NCBI GenBank assembly: GCA_964446945.1
Contig: CAYUQO010000011.1
Location: 62,001 to 126,000 of the forward strand
Origin: CAIYRG01 sp964446945
GTDB lineage: Bacteria; Pseudomonadota; Alphaproteobacteria; Micropepsales; Micropepsaceae
DNA length: 64,000 nucleotides
Direction: 5' to 3'
Shown here: piece by piece, positions 17,352-25,689 of the stretch
Position numbering within the stretch: position 1 is the stretch's first letter
How the letters are laid out: each line of letters starts with the position of its first letter
Made by a program: the position numbers and the translations under genes
Notes under the pieces: generated by a model
Database searches by the model: none
What the model was told of the DNA's origin: nothing
What the model saw: the letters and a program-made list of their open reading frames with translations, nothing else

Positions 17352-17756
17352 GTGTCATCCGGTTACATGCCGCCGAATATCAATGCCGGGGGCATGGTAG
17401 TGACAGCTTCTCACTCGACCACCACAAAAATGGAAGCTACGGAATTCCGATGCCGCATGTGGGCTCAGCAATTACGTATGATTGCTCAAACCGTCAGCAT
17501 GGACAGGATCAACAAGGAAATCTTGCTCGGTTTAGCCGATGAGCAAGAACGTATGACGGCTCTCTACGAAAGGGTGTCTGAGGTCACTGCCAATCCGCAA
17601 GTTGCCCGGGCAGCCCGCGATTGCGTCCAGGAAATCCGGGAATCCCCCGACGCTAATCAACGCATATATGGATCAGATGCATCCCGCGTATCTGCTCCAA
17701 CGGGTATGATGATGCGATGCGTATTCCGCGCGTTCACGGCACATATCGGCGAATGA
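17352..17756 (+). CDS. Hypothetical protein downstream of the sigma gene (134 aa or less)
   Basis: The coding signal is clear from TEFRCRMWAQQLRMIAQTVSMDRINKEILLGLADEQERMTALYERV, a two-helix pattern like the small rhizobial proteins at 13748 (RA..LR.IA....D...K..LL.LA...E.M). The start could be GTG 17352, ATG 17367 or ATG 17394. Lower GC than flanking genes. The tail after CVQEIRESPDANQRIYG looks less conserved. Between the sigma factor and thpR; may be co-transcribed with the sigma gene across a 25-base gap. Confidence 0.5.
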   Translation: MSSGYMPPNINAGGMVVTASHSTTTKMEATEFRCRMWAQQLRMIAQTVSMDRINKEILLGLADEQERMTALYERVSEVTANPQVARAARDCVQEIRESPDANQRIYGSDASRVSAPTGMMMRCVFRAFTAHIGE

Positions 17757-17871
17757 ACTCCGGCTGTTCCTGATTTGCGGACTTCGTTTTCCACCTGAAT
17801 TCCAGGATGCTCGGCGCCGGTCTCTGCGTGAATGTCCGCTTCGGGTCAATCTCTGACAAAGCGCGCCGCGG

Positions 17872-18408
17872 TCAAGAATTCAGCCGGTAAACACGTTCGG
17901 GATTGTAGATCGACCCGTTGGGCGTCGGGTGGCTGGAAAAGAGCACGAAGCTGGTGACCGGGAACGGACCTGCCGCGAACAGTGACCCGTGGGTGAGAAA
18001 TTGCACGACCTTGTCGCGCGGCGCCGCCTTCAGCCGCGCCAGCGTGATGTGCGCCGAATATTTGCGCTGCTCCGGCTCAAGACCAATGCGCTGCAATGCG
18101 GTCTCGGTCTTGCGCTGCAAATGCAGCAATGCCTCATTGCTTTTGACGCCGGCCCATAGCGCGCGCGGATTCTTGCCGCCAAATTCGCCAACCCCGGAGA
18201 GTTCGAGGCTGAACGATGGCGCCCTGATCCCGGCCAGCGCATCGTCGATATCATGCGCGACGGTCTCGTTCACTTCGCCGATGAAGCGCAACGTCAGATG
18301 CATTTGTTCACTACCGCTCCAGCGCGCGCCTGGCACACCGCCCTGAAGCGCCACCAGGCTCTCGCGGATGCTCTGCGGCAGGTCGATCGCGACGAATAAT
18401 CGAATCAT
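17872..18408 (-). CDS. thpR: RNA 2',3'-cyclic phosphodiesterase
   Basis: 178 residues of the 2H phosphoesterase fold. The two catalytic motifs are HLTL (His37, Thr39) and HITL (His120, Thr122), spaced as in LigT/ThpR proteins that open or join 2'-5' RNA ends. It starts MIRLFVAIDLP and ends SHPTPNGSIYNPERVYRL, the stretch duplicated at 16380. It begins 3 bases after the murJ stop on the same strand, so the two are probably one transcript with murJ first. Confidence 0.92.
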   Translation of the reverse strand: MIRLFVAIDLPQSIRESLVALQGGVPGARWSGSEQMHLTLRFIGEVNETVAHDIDDALAGIRAPSFSLELSGVGEFGGKNPRALWAGVKSNEALLHLQRKTETALQRIGLEPEQRKYSAHITLARLKAAPRDKVVQFLTHGSLFAAGPFPVTSFVLFSSHPTPNGSIYNPERVYRLNS

Positions 18409-18411
18409 GAC

Positions 18412-19950
18412 TCAATGCGCGCCCGAGATCGGCAGGCTACGGCGAAGTCCAACCACCACGGCGGTATAGGCAGCCGCGCCCAGCGTGCCGGCGATGACGA
18501 ACGCCGCGACGTCGTAGAGTTCACGGCCGGGATTGGTGACGGCATGGCCGAGTTGCGAGCCGATGAAAAATCCGGCCCCCGCCGCGCCTGCCGCAGCGAT
18601 GACGGGAATCACGGCACGCTTGAGTTCCGGCGTTGCAACCAGAACCGCTCGCCGGCGTGCCAGCCAGGTGAGAATGGCGAGATTGACCCAGCCGCCGATG
18701 GATGTTCCGAGCGCAACTCCGATCACTCCGAGATGGAGCCCCCAGACCAGCGCGAATTTCGTGCCGATATTCGCTGCCACGGACAGCAGGGTCGCGCGCA
18801 CCGGCGTCGCCGTATCGCCGCGGGCGTAGAACGATGGCACCACGCACCGCACCAGCACAAAGGCCGGCAGTCCCGCGCCATAGGCCATCAGCGCGGCCGC
18901 CGATGTGTTCGCCGCGGAAAGGTTGAAGGCGCCGCGGGCAAACAGCGCCCGCATCAGGGTTTCCGGGATGATGAAGAATGCCGCGATGCAGGGCAGCGTC
19001 AGCAGCATGCCGAGCACGACGGCGCGGTTCTGCGCAATGCTGGCGCCCTTTTCGTCTTTCGCAGCCAGCCTTGATGACATCTCGGGCAGCAACACAGTGC
19101 CGAGCGCGATGCCGATAATGCCCATCGGAAGCTGATTGATACGGTCGGCGTAATAGAGTGCGGTCAGGTCGCCGGATGGCAGGAAGCTCGCGATCACCGT
19201 GTCGATAAAAAGACCAATCTGGACGCTGCCGGCGCCGACGGTGGCATTGCCGAGAGCGATCAGGAAGTCCCTGACCTCCGGCCGCCACCGCGGAATGCGC
19301 AGCCGCAAATATAGTCCCGACCGCCCCGCTGCCCAGACCATGAACAGCATCTGAAATATGCCGGCGATCAACACGCCATAGGCGGCGGCGTGAGCAGCCG
19401 TTGGAAAATACTTCGCAAGCAGCAGGGTGCCGATCATCCCGACATTGAGCAGGATGGGCGATGCCGCGGCCGCCTTGAACCGCTCCACCGCGTTCAGCAT
19501 CCCCGACAGTTGGGTCACGATGGTGATGCAGATGAGATAGGGAAAGGTGATGCGCGACAGCAGAACCGCGAGATCGACCTGCGCCGGATTGGACGCAAAA
19601 CCCGGCGCCATCACAGCAACGATCTGCCGCATGAACGCAAGCGCAAGCACCAGCAGAACGAACTGCGCCGCGAATTGCCAGGCGAAAACATCATCGGCGA
19701 AGCGTGCGGCCTCGGCACTGACTTTGGTTCCGGACCGTGTGACGGCCGCGGCGTAGCGCGGCAGGAAGGCGGCGTTGAAAGCGCCTTCGGCAAAGATGGC
19801 GCGGAAATTGTTGGGAAAGCGGAACGCAACGAAAAAAGCGTCCGATATTGGGCCCGCGCCCAGAATCGCCGCCATCAGCACATCGCGGATGAAGCCGGCG
19901 ACCCGCGAGATCGCGGTAAAGCCGCCGACCGAGATCAGGCGCCGGATCAC
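18412..19950 (-). CDS. murJ: Lipid II flippase MurJ
   Basis: 512 residues with about 14 hydrophobic helices, the standard MurJ/MviN size and topology. It opens with RLISVGGFTAISRVAGFIRD and ADAFFVAFRFPNNFRAIFAEGAFNAAFLP-like text, the MOP-superfamily signature that includes the essential charged residues of TM1 and TM2. The protein flips lipid II across the inner membrane for peptidoglycan synthesis. Its ATG overlaps the stop of the upstream esterase gene by 4 bases (19947-19950), and thpR follows after 3 bases, giving a tight esterase-murJ-thpR transcript. Confidence 0.95.
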   Translation of the reverse strand: MIRRLISVGGFTAISRVAGFIRDVLMAAILGAGPISDAFFVAFRFPNNFRAIFAEGAFNAAFLPRYAAAVTRSGTKVSAEAARFADDVFAWQFAAQFVLLVLALAFMRQIVAVMAPGFASNPAQVDLAVLLSRITFPYLICITIVTQLSGMLNAVERFKAAAASPILLNVGMIGTLLLAKYFPTAAHAAAYGVLIAGIFQMLFMVWAAGRSGLYLRLRIPRWRPEVRDFLIALGNATVGAGSVQIGLFIDTVIASFLPSGDLTALYYADRINQLPMGIIGIALGTVLLPEMSSRLAAKDEKGASIAQNRAVVLGMLLTLPCIAAFFIIPETLMRALFARGAFNLSAANTSAAALMAYGAGLPAFVLVRCVVPSFYARGDTATPVRATLLSVAANIGTKFALVWGLHLGVIGVALGTSIGGWVNLAILTWLARRRAVLVATPELKRAVIPVIAAAGAAGAGFFIGSQLGHAVTNPGRELYDVAAFVIAGTLGAAAYTAVVVGLRRSLPISGAH

Positions 19951-20600
19951 GACGCGTGCTTCTCCTTCGCCTGTTCGATCAGGCGAGTCACCATCGGCGT
20001 CATCCTGCTGACGATGACTTCCACGCCCTTCGGGTTGGGATGCAGCCCGTCGGCCTGAATCAGGTTGGTGTTCAGCGCCACGCCATCGAGGAAGAACGGA
20101 TACAGCAGCACGCCATATTTTCTTGCGAGTTGCGGATAAACCGCGTCGAATTTCTTCGCATAGGCGTCGCCGTAATTCCGCGGCGCTTTCATGCCCGCGA
20201 GGAGCACAGGGATGCCGTGAGCCTTGAAGCGCTCAAGCATGGTGTCGAGATTCTTCGCCATGTCGTCCACCGGAAGTCCGCGCAATCCGTCATTGGCGCC
20301 AAGTTCCAGGATGGCGGCATCGGGCGGATTTTTGGCATCCTCCAGCGACCAGTCGAGGCGCGCCAGCCCGCCGGCCGAGGTGTCGCCCGAAACCCCGGCA
20401 TTGATAACCGTGACATTCAGACCTTTCGCATTCAACGCGTGCTGCAACACGTCGGGGAAGTCATCACCGGGTGGCACGCCATAGCCCTGAGTGAGGCTAT
20501 CGCCGAAGGCGAGAATACGAATGGGACGGTCAGCTGCTTGCGCCGAGGCGGGGACCACCCAAAGCAGCGCCGCAACAATTGTCTTGAACGGGATTTTCAT
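19947..20600 (-). CDS. tesA: Periplasmic arylesterase, TesA-like GDSL hydrolase
   Basis: 217 residues from the ATG at 20600. A signal peptide (IVAALLWVVPASAQAAD) precedes block I FGDSLTQGYG with the nucleophile Ser. Gly is in VSGDTSAGG, Asn in LGANDGLRGLP and catalytic Asp/His in DGLHPNPKG. This is the SGNH order of the E. coli multifunctional thioesterase/lysophospholipase TesA. It is divergent from an ABC pair of the YbbA/YbbP type, the same arrangement as tesA-ybbAP in enterobacteria. Its stop overlaps the murJ start by 4 bases. Confidence 0.9.
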   Translation of the reverse strand: MKIPFKTIVAALLWVVPASAQAADRPIRILAFGDSLTQGYGVPPGDDFPDVLQHALNAKGLNVTVINAGVSGDTSAGGLARLDWSLEDAKNPPDAAILELGANDGLRGLPVDDMAKNLDTMLERFKAHGIPVLLAGMKAPRNYGDAYAKKFDAVYPQLARKYGVLLYPFFLDGVALNTNLIQADGLHPNPKGVEVIVSRMTPMVTRLIEQAKEKHAS

Positions 20601-20620
20601 GGTCATTATCCGAACCTGTA

Positions 20621-21355
20621 ATGTCCAACATGGCAAACCGGGATGACCTGCGCAAAGCCAAAGAAGCGGCCATCCTGCTCATCGATGTGCGCCTGACGCT
20701 GGCGAGCGCCGCCGGTCCCGTGAATATCCTCAACGGAGTCTCGCTTAACGTCGGCAAAGGCGAAGCGGTTGCGCTGCTGGGTCCATCGGGGTCCGGCAAA
20801 TCTTCGTTGCTGATGGTCGCGGCGGGTCTTGAGGCGGCCAGCTCCGGCAGCGTTGCCGTTGCCGGACAGGTTCTCAGCGGGCTTTCGGAAGACGCCCTGG
20901 CGCGGTTCCGGCGTGCCCATGTCGGAATCGTATTCCAGGCGTTTCATCTGATTCCTTCGATGACCGCTCTCGAGAATGTTGCCGTTCCGCTGGAACTGAC
21001 GGGCGAGTCCGAGGCGTTCGCGCGGGCACGCAATGCGCTGGAAGCGGTCGGCCTCAAACATCGGCTGTCGCATTATCCCGGCCAGCTCTCGGGCGGAGAG
21101 CAGCAACGCGTGGCGCTGGCGCGGGCCATTGTGCACGATCCCGAAATCCTGTTCGCCGACGAGCCCACCGGCAATCTGGACGGTCCGACCGGCACGCAAG
21201 TGATGGACCTCCTGTTTGCACTCAAAACCCGCTGCAATGCGACGCTGTTCCTGGTCACGCATGAGGAAGCGCTGGCGCATCGCTGCGACCGGATTTTGCG
21301 GATGAAGGACGGCGTGATTGTGGCCGATACGCCGCGTCTCGTGGCTTCGGCATGA
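20621..21355 (+). CDS. ybbA: ABC transporter ATP-binding protein, YbbA/LolD type
   Basis: 244 residues. Walker A is GPSGSGKSS, the signature motif is LSGGEQQR, Walker B is ILFADEPTGNLD and the switch His lies in LFLVTHEEAL. NxAxPLELTG and IVFQAFHLIPSMTALENV follow the MacB/LolD/YbbA subfamily. The start may be ATG 20621 or ATG 20630. The stop overlaps the permease start by 4 bases. It faces tesA across about 20 bases, so the two promoters must overlap neighbouring coding ends. Predicted to power an envelope extrusion system with the following permease, not import. Confidence 0.88.
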   Translation: MSNMANRDDLRKAKEAAILLIDVRLTLASAAGPVNILNGVSLNVGKGEAVALLGPSGSGKSSLLMVAAGLEAASSGSVAVAGQVLSGLSEDALARFRRAHVGIVFQAFHLIPSMTALENVAVPLELTGESEAFARARNALEAVGLKHRLSHYPGQLSGGEQQRVALARAIVHDPEILFADEPTGNLDGPTGTQVMDLLFALKTRCNATLFLVTHEEALAHRCDRILRMKDGVIVADTPRLVASA

Positions 21356-23883
21356 ATGCCGATTGGCGGCTGGCATTGCGGTTTGCGCGGCGTGATTTGC
21401 GCAGCGGGCTTGCCGGATTTCGCATCTTTCTCATCGCCCTGACACTCGGCGTCGCCGCCATTGCGGGCGTCGGTTCGCTCGGCGATGCATTCCTGCGCGG
21501 GCTTGCCGAACACGGGCGGGTATTGCTCGGCGGCGATGTCCGGATTCAGCGCTTTTACCAGCCGGCCACCGCGTCGGAGCGGGCGTTTCTCACGCAATTT
21601 GGCCAGGTCTCGCAGGTCTCCACCGCACGCAGCATGGCGACCAGTGCCCGCGATCCCGCGAGGCGCACGCTGATTGAACTGAAAGCGGTGGACCGCGCCT
21701 ATCCTATGGTCGGAACGCCGGTGCTTTCACCCGCCATGCCGCTCGCCGGCGCCATCGCCTGTGACGCGCAAACATGCGGCGCGGTGGCTGAGGAGACATT
21801 GCTCGAGCGGCTGGGGCTTAAACTCGGCGATTCAGTCCGCGTCGGCCAGGCCGATTACACAATCCGCGCGGTTCTGGTGTCGGAGCCGGACCGCGTTGCG
21901 GGCGGATTCGAGCTCGGTCCGCGGCTGATGATTTCTGAAAACGGTCTGCAGCGCTCCGGCCTCGTGAAGCCCGGCAGCCTGATCACCTGGTCCTATCGCG
22001 TGGCATTCACCGGGAAGAAAACCCTGGAGGACTTCCGCTCGGACTTGCTGGCCAAATATCCGGAATCGGCATGGCAGATCACCGACCGGAACAACGCGCT
22101 GCCCAACGTCTCCCAATTCATCAACCAGGCCACCATGTTCCTGAGCCTTGTCGGGTTGACCGCGCTGATCGTTGCGGCCATCGGCGCGGGCCAGGCGGTC
22201 GAGGCATTTCTGAAAGGAAAGCGGCCGACAATTGCCATTCTCAAATCGCTGGGCGCAGAAGGCCGATTGATCTTCCGGATTTACCTGACCGAGATCGGCG
22301 CGGTTTCCGCCATTGGGCTCGCGGCCGGCGGAATTGCCGGCGCGCTGTTTCCATTTGCGGTGTCGTATTTCTTTGGCGACCGCATTCCTGTCCCTGCGCA
22401 TTACGCCGTCTATCCCGCGCCCCTGATCCTTGCGGCGCTGTTCGGGTTGCTGTCGGTCGCGGGCTTCGCCCTGCCGCCGCTGGCGCGCGCCTGCGACATT
22501 CCTCCGGCCGGGCTGTTCCGCGATCTCGTCGCGCCATCGCGCGTGCATGCCCGCCGCTGGGTTCGTGTCACCGCCGCTGTGGCGTTTCTGGCGATTGGCG
22601 GGTTGTCGACGCTGGAATCGCCAAACCGGTTGTTCAACCTTGCATTCCTCGGTGGCGCGGTCGCGGTGTTGGTCGCGCTGAGACTGACAGCCGCCGGACT
22701 GCGGCTGGCACTCGCGCGGCTCAATATGCACCGGCCGCAGACGGTCAGACTGGCGATCTCCAGCCTGACGCGTCCCGGCACGCCGGTGGCCGGCACCATG
22801 GTCGCACTGGGATTGGGGCTGACGCTGCTCGCGGCGGTCGTGCTGACTCAGGGAAGCGTAGAAGCCGAAGTGCAGGATCAGTTGCCGGCACATGCGCCGA
22901 GCTTCTTCTTCATCGATATCCAGCCGGATCAGATCGCGCCCTTCACCAAACTGATGACGGGTTTTCCGGATACGGCGGATTTCACCGCGAGACCGATGCT
23001 GCGCGGCCGCGTCGTCAAACTGAACGGCATCCCCGTCGCGGAAGCGCATATCGCAGCTGATTCGAAATGGGCGGTGAACGGCGATCGCGCGGTGACATAT
23101 GCCACCACTCCGCCGAAAGACGCCAAAGTCGTCGAAGGTCCGCAGTGGTGGCCGGCGGATTATCACGGGCCGACTTTGGTGTCGTTTGACCGCGATCTGG
23201 CGAGGGGCATGGGGCTGAAAATCGGCGATAGCATCACGGTCAACATCATCGGCCGCGACATCGACATGCGGATTTTCAATCTGCGCGACATCAATTTCCG
23301 CAGCGGCGGCATGAATTTCGTTTTGATGACATCGCCCGGCGTGGTGGATCGCGCGCCACATACGTATTTGGCGACGGTGCGGACCGCGCCCAGGCTGGAA
23401 AACGCGATGTTTGCGGCCGTCTCGCGCGCCTTCCCCAACGTCACCATTGTCAGCGTCCGCGATTCGCTCACCCAATTGGGTGAGATGCTCCAGGCCTTGG
23501 CGAACGGCATTGAAATTGCCAGCCTGGTGACGATCCTCGCCGGCGCGCTGGTATTGGCCGGTGCAATCGCCAATGGCCATCGCGCGCGGCTTTACGATGC
23601 GGTGCTGATGAAGGTGCTTGGCGCCACGCGCGGGAAACTTGCGCGCATCTATGCCGCCGAATACGGGCTGCTCGGCACGCTCTCCGGATTGGCTGCACTT
23701 CTGATCGGCACAATCACATCCTGGGCAATCGCCTATTTCGTGCTTGATGTGCCGTTCGTCTTCTCAGGCGCCGCCGTCGTGCTGACCATCGCGGGCGGAG
23801 CCGTCGGAACCATCGTGCTGGGGCTGGCGGGAGGATTTGCGGCGCTATCGCAAAAACCCGCCGGAAAGCTGCGGAATCCTTAG
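21352..23883 (+). CDS. ybbP: FtsX-like ABC permease, YbbP type
   Basis: 843 residues. One N-terminal helix, a large periplasmic region, then two blocks of FtsX-type helices: VGLTALIVAAIGAGQAVEAFLKGKRPTIAILKSLGAEG followed later by ETGxL-type LVTILAGALVLAGAIANGHRARLYDAVLMKVLGATRG (given in pieces). The KSLGA/KVLGA coupling helices are typical. It has the ten-helix layout of YbbP rather than four-helix MacB. The ATG overlaps the ATPase stop. Function of YbbAP in E. coli involves export of hydrophobic envelope compounds; link to TesA is positional. Confidence 0.88.
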   Translation: MNADWRLALRFARRDLRSGLAGFRIFLIALTLGVAAIAGVGSLGDAFLRGLAEHGRVLLGGDVRIQRFYQPATASERAFLTQFGQVSQVSTARSMATSARDPARRTLIELKAVDRAYPMVGTPVLSPAMPLAGAIACDAQTCGAVAEETLLERLGLKLGDSVRVGQADYTIRAVLVSEPDRVAGGFELGPRLMISENGLQRSGLVKPGSLITWSYRVAFTGKKTLEDFRSDLLAKYPESAWQITDRNNALPNVSQFINQATMFLSLVGLTALIVAAIGAGQAVEAFLKGKRPTIAILKSLGAEGRLIFRIYLTEIGAVSAIGLAAGGIAGALFPFAVSYFFGDRIPVPAHYAVYPAPLILAALFGLLSVAGFALPPLARACDIPPAGLFRDLVAPSRVHARRWVRVTAAVAFLAIGGLSTLESPNRLFNLAFLGGAVAVLVALRLTAAGLRLALARLNMHRPQTVRLAISSLTRPGTPVAGTMVALGLGLTLLAAVVLTQGSVEAEVQDQLPAHAPSFFFIDIQPDQIAPFTKLMTGFPDTADFTARPMLRGRVVKLNGIPVAEAHIAADSKWAVNGDRAVTYATTPPKDAKVVEGPQWWPADYHGPTLVSFDRDLARGMGLKIGDSITVNIIGRDIDMRIFNLRDINFRSGGMNFVLMTSPGVVDRAPHTYLATVRTAPRLENAMFAAVSRAFPNVTIVSVRDSLTQLGEMLQALANGIEIASLVTILAGALVLAGAIANGHRARLYDAVLMKVLGATRGKLARIYAAEYGLLGTLSGLAALLIGTITSWAIAYFVLDVPFVFSGAAVVLTIAGGAVGTIVLGLAGGFAALSQKPAGKLRNP

Positions 23884-23998
23884 GAAGATTTCATCAAGTT
23901 GAGCTTCTTATTTCAAACTTCCGTGCCTTGATGTTGCGGATGCGAAAGCCGATATTAGGCGCGTTATTCTGAACGGAATCAGCAGGAGTACTGCCACA

Positions 23999-24736
23999 AT
24001 GGCCGAATACGACAATCGGGTTCGGAGCTACAACCCAGCAGCCACGGCTGCGGTCGATGAAGGCCTCAGGGCCTATATGCTCCGTGTTTACAACTACATG
24101 CTCGTGGGTCTCGGGCTCACCGGCGCAACCGCGTGGCTGGCCGCCGAAACCCCGCTGCGCAATGTATTCTTCCAGGTGACGCCGTTCGGCGGCGTGCAGA
24201 TGAACATCCTGGGCTGGATTGCGCTGTTCGCGCCGATCGGACTGGTGTTCTGGCTGAGCTTCCGCATCCAGCGCATGAGTTTCGCGACGGCCCAGAGCGT
24301 GTTCTGGGGCTATGCGGCATTGATGGGCATCGGCCTTGCGCCGGTATTGCTGCTCTACACCGGCGCCAGCGTTGCGCAGGTCTTCTTCATCACCGCGGCG
24401 ACCTTCGGCGCGATGAGCCTGTGGGGTTACACGACCAAGCGCGACCTCACCGGGTTTGGCTCCTTCCTGTTCATGGGCCTGATCGGCATCATCATCGCAT
24501 CGCTGGTCGGCATGTTCTGGCATTCGACCGCCCTGCAATGGATGATTTCGGTCGCGGGCGTGCTGATCTTCACCGGCCTGACCGCCTATGACACGCAGTC
24601 GATCAAGGAGAGCTACTATGTCGGCGACGACGGAACGGTTGCCGGCAAGAAGGCGATCATGGGCGCCCTCCGGCTCTATCTCGACTTCGTCAACCTGTTC
24701 CTGATGCTGCTCCGGTTGTTTGGCGACCGGCGCTGA
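23999..24736 (+). CDS. Bax inhibitor-1 / YccA family membrane protein
   Basis: 245 residues, seven hydrophobic helices. AGGAG lies 11-14 bases before the ATG. The N-terminus MAEYDNRVRSYNPAATAAVDEGLRAYM is cytoplasmic. The family end motif is present as VAGVLIFTGLTAYDTQSIKE, with the conserved Asp of the calcium/pH sensor, and GALRLYLDFVNLFLMLLRLFG. Related to YbhL/YccA of E. coli, which interacts with FtsH. An intrinsic terminator follows at 24755. The 115-base leader upstream was inspected for the rhizobial ybhL RNA motif, but I could not confirm it. Confidence 0.92.
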   Translation: MAEYDNRVRSYNPAATAAVDEGLRAYMLRVYNYMLVGLGLTGATAWLAAETPLRNVFFQVTPFGGVQMNILGWIALFAPIGLVFWLSFRIQRMSFATAQSVFWGYAALMGIGLAPVLLLYTGASVAQVFFITAATFGAMSLWGYTTKRDLTGFGSFLFMGLIGIIIASLVGMFWHSTALQWMISVAGVLIFTGLTAYDTQSIKESYYVGDDGTVAGKKAIMGALRLYLDFVNLFLMLLRLFGDRR

Positions 24737-24754
24737 CGCAAAGCGCGTAACGAC

Positions 24755-24787
24755 AAAAAGGCCCGGCGATTTCCCGGGCCTTTTTTT
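24755..24787. terminator. Bidirectional intrinsic terminator
   Basis: AAAAAGGCCCGG-cgattt-CCGGGCCTTTTTTT, a GC stem flanked by A-run and T-run, located 19 bases after the Bax inhibitor stop. The A-run makes it work for the convergent DUF2794 gene too, whose stop lies at its edge. Confidence 0.92.
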
Positions 24788-25202
24788 ATTTGACGAGCTT
24801 CAACAGCTTCATTTGCAAGACACGGAGCACGGCTGCCAGATCATGGCCGCGCTTCAGCACGCGGCCACCCGCGGCGACAATCGCATATTGCCCCTGCCGG
24901 TCTTTCTGCTTCGGGCGCTTCTCGATCGTGTAAAGCGGCATCTCGCTCGAGCGGCGGAATACCGCGAAGACCGCGGCGTCACCGCCGAAGCCGATGGCGT
25001 AATCGCGCCATTCGCCGGCCATCACCATGGCGCCATAGAGATCGAGAATCCGCTTCAGCTCGCGGTGATCGAAGCGGACGAGATCACGATAATCGGGATG
25101 GAAATTGCTGCCGCCGCTGGAGCTGAAATTCGCGCCCCAGGAAACACTCCGTGCGGATGACGGCATATCCGCACGGTGCAACGCTATGGGTTCATCGCTC
25201 AT
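24786..25202 (-). CDS. DUF2794 protein (138 aa)
   Basis: From the ATG at 25202 (AGGAG absent; TCTCCTAT on the plus strand gives GGAG 6 bases before), 138 residues. VRFDHRELKRILDLYGAMVMAGEWRDYAIGF, AVFAVFRRSSEMPLYTIEKRPK, and AIVAAGGRVLKRGHDLAAVLRVL are the near-invariant blocks of DUF2794, a family restricted to Alphaproteobacteria. Function unknown, cytoplasmic, no cysteines. It helps place the organism. The promoter must lie in the 487-base gap that also contains a candidate sRNA on the other strand. Confidence 0.9.
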   Translation of the reverse strand: MSDEPIALHRADMPSSARSVSWGANFSSSGGSNFHPDYRDLVRFDHRELKRILDLYGAMVMAGEWRDYAIGFGGDAAVFAVFRRSSEMPLYTIEKRPKQKDRQGQYAIVAAGGRVLKRGHDLAAVLRVLQMKLLKLVK

Positions 25203-25280
25203 AGGAGAAAAGTCTAGTCCTCCTGTGCGCGCCCGCAAGGGGTTCACCAACTCACCGGCGTCTGTCCAAAGATTTCACGC

Positions 25281-25440
25281 AGGGGTGAATTTTCGCCCCT
25301 AAATTGCCCGATTGGGACCATTCGACCGCCCCTTTGCAGGATCATTCTGCATGATGCCAGCCGGTGAGAGATGTCCCGACCGGGAGTTTGACCCAGCCCC
25401 CCAGCCCCTGCCGGCCGGGTGACTCCGCCGGCCGGCTTTT
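25281..25440 (+). ncRNA. Candidate structured small RNA ending in an intrinsic terminator
   Basis: No open frame is credible here. Four hairpins lie in a row: AGGGGTGA-attt-TCGCCCCT (25281-25300), ATCAT-tctgc-ATGAT (25341-25355), CCGGT...ACCGG (25361-25383) and the terminator at 25410. The last has a 9-base GC stem followed by TTTT. A C-rich single-stranded tract (CAGCCCCCCAGCCCC) lies between hairpins 3 and 4, the kind of loop that can pair with Shine-Dalgarno sequences in rhizobial sRNAs. The 5' end is not known. Confidence 0.4.
25410..25440 (+). terminator. Intrinsic terminator (first of two)
   Basis: GCCGGCCGG-gtgactccg-CCGGCCGGC-TTTTC: 9-base GC stem, short T-run. No plus-strand gene ends nearby (the last plus-strand gene stops at 24736 with its own terminator), so it must end a non-coding transcript. 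Confidence 0.7.
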
Positions 25441-25474
25441 CAAAAACAACAGACGAATTTTCGGATTGGCCTCG

Positions 25475-25505
25475 CCGGCCCCTTTTTGGGGGCCGGTTTT
25501 TTATT
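25475..25505 (+). terminator. Intrinsic terminator (second of two)
   Basis: CCGGCCCC-tttttg-GGGGCCGG-TTTTTTATT, 35 bases after the first terminator. It would stop read-through from the candidate sRNA before the ABC operon that starts at 25690. The 25506-25689 stretch holds no gene. Confidence 0.85.
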
Positions 25506-25689
25506 GGCTTGGCGGAAATCGTTTATTTGCGCCGTTGCTTCAAAAGCACGATTCAATCCGATTGCCCGGCAAAGCCGCACAATCGCTTGAGTGGGGTTGC
25601 GGGGGGGACTCGTTTTTTTTACACCCTTTGGCCTATTCGCGCGTCCTTGCGGCAGATCGCCGCCGCGCCTCCGACGAAATGCGAAGGTC

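Noticed and set aside
21832..23580. 582-codon minus-strand open frame inside the ybbP-like gene
   Set aside because: Antisense shadow rich in Arg, Gln and His; no domain, and the sense strand has all FtsX-type motifs.
23884..23998. Possible ybhL leader RNA motif before the Bax inhibitor gene
   Set aside because: The motif is known upstream of such genes in rhizobia, but I could not match its consensus from memory with confidence, so no feature was called.
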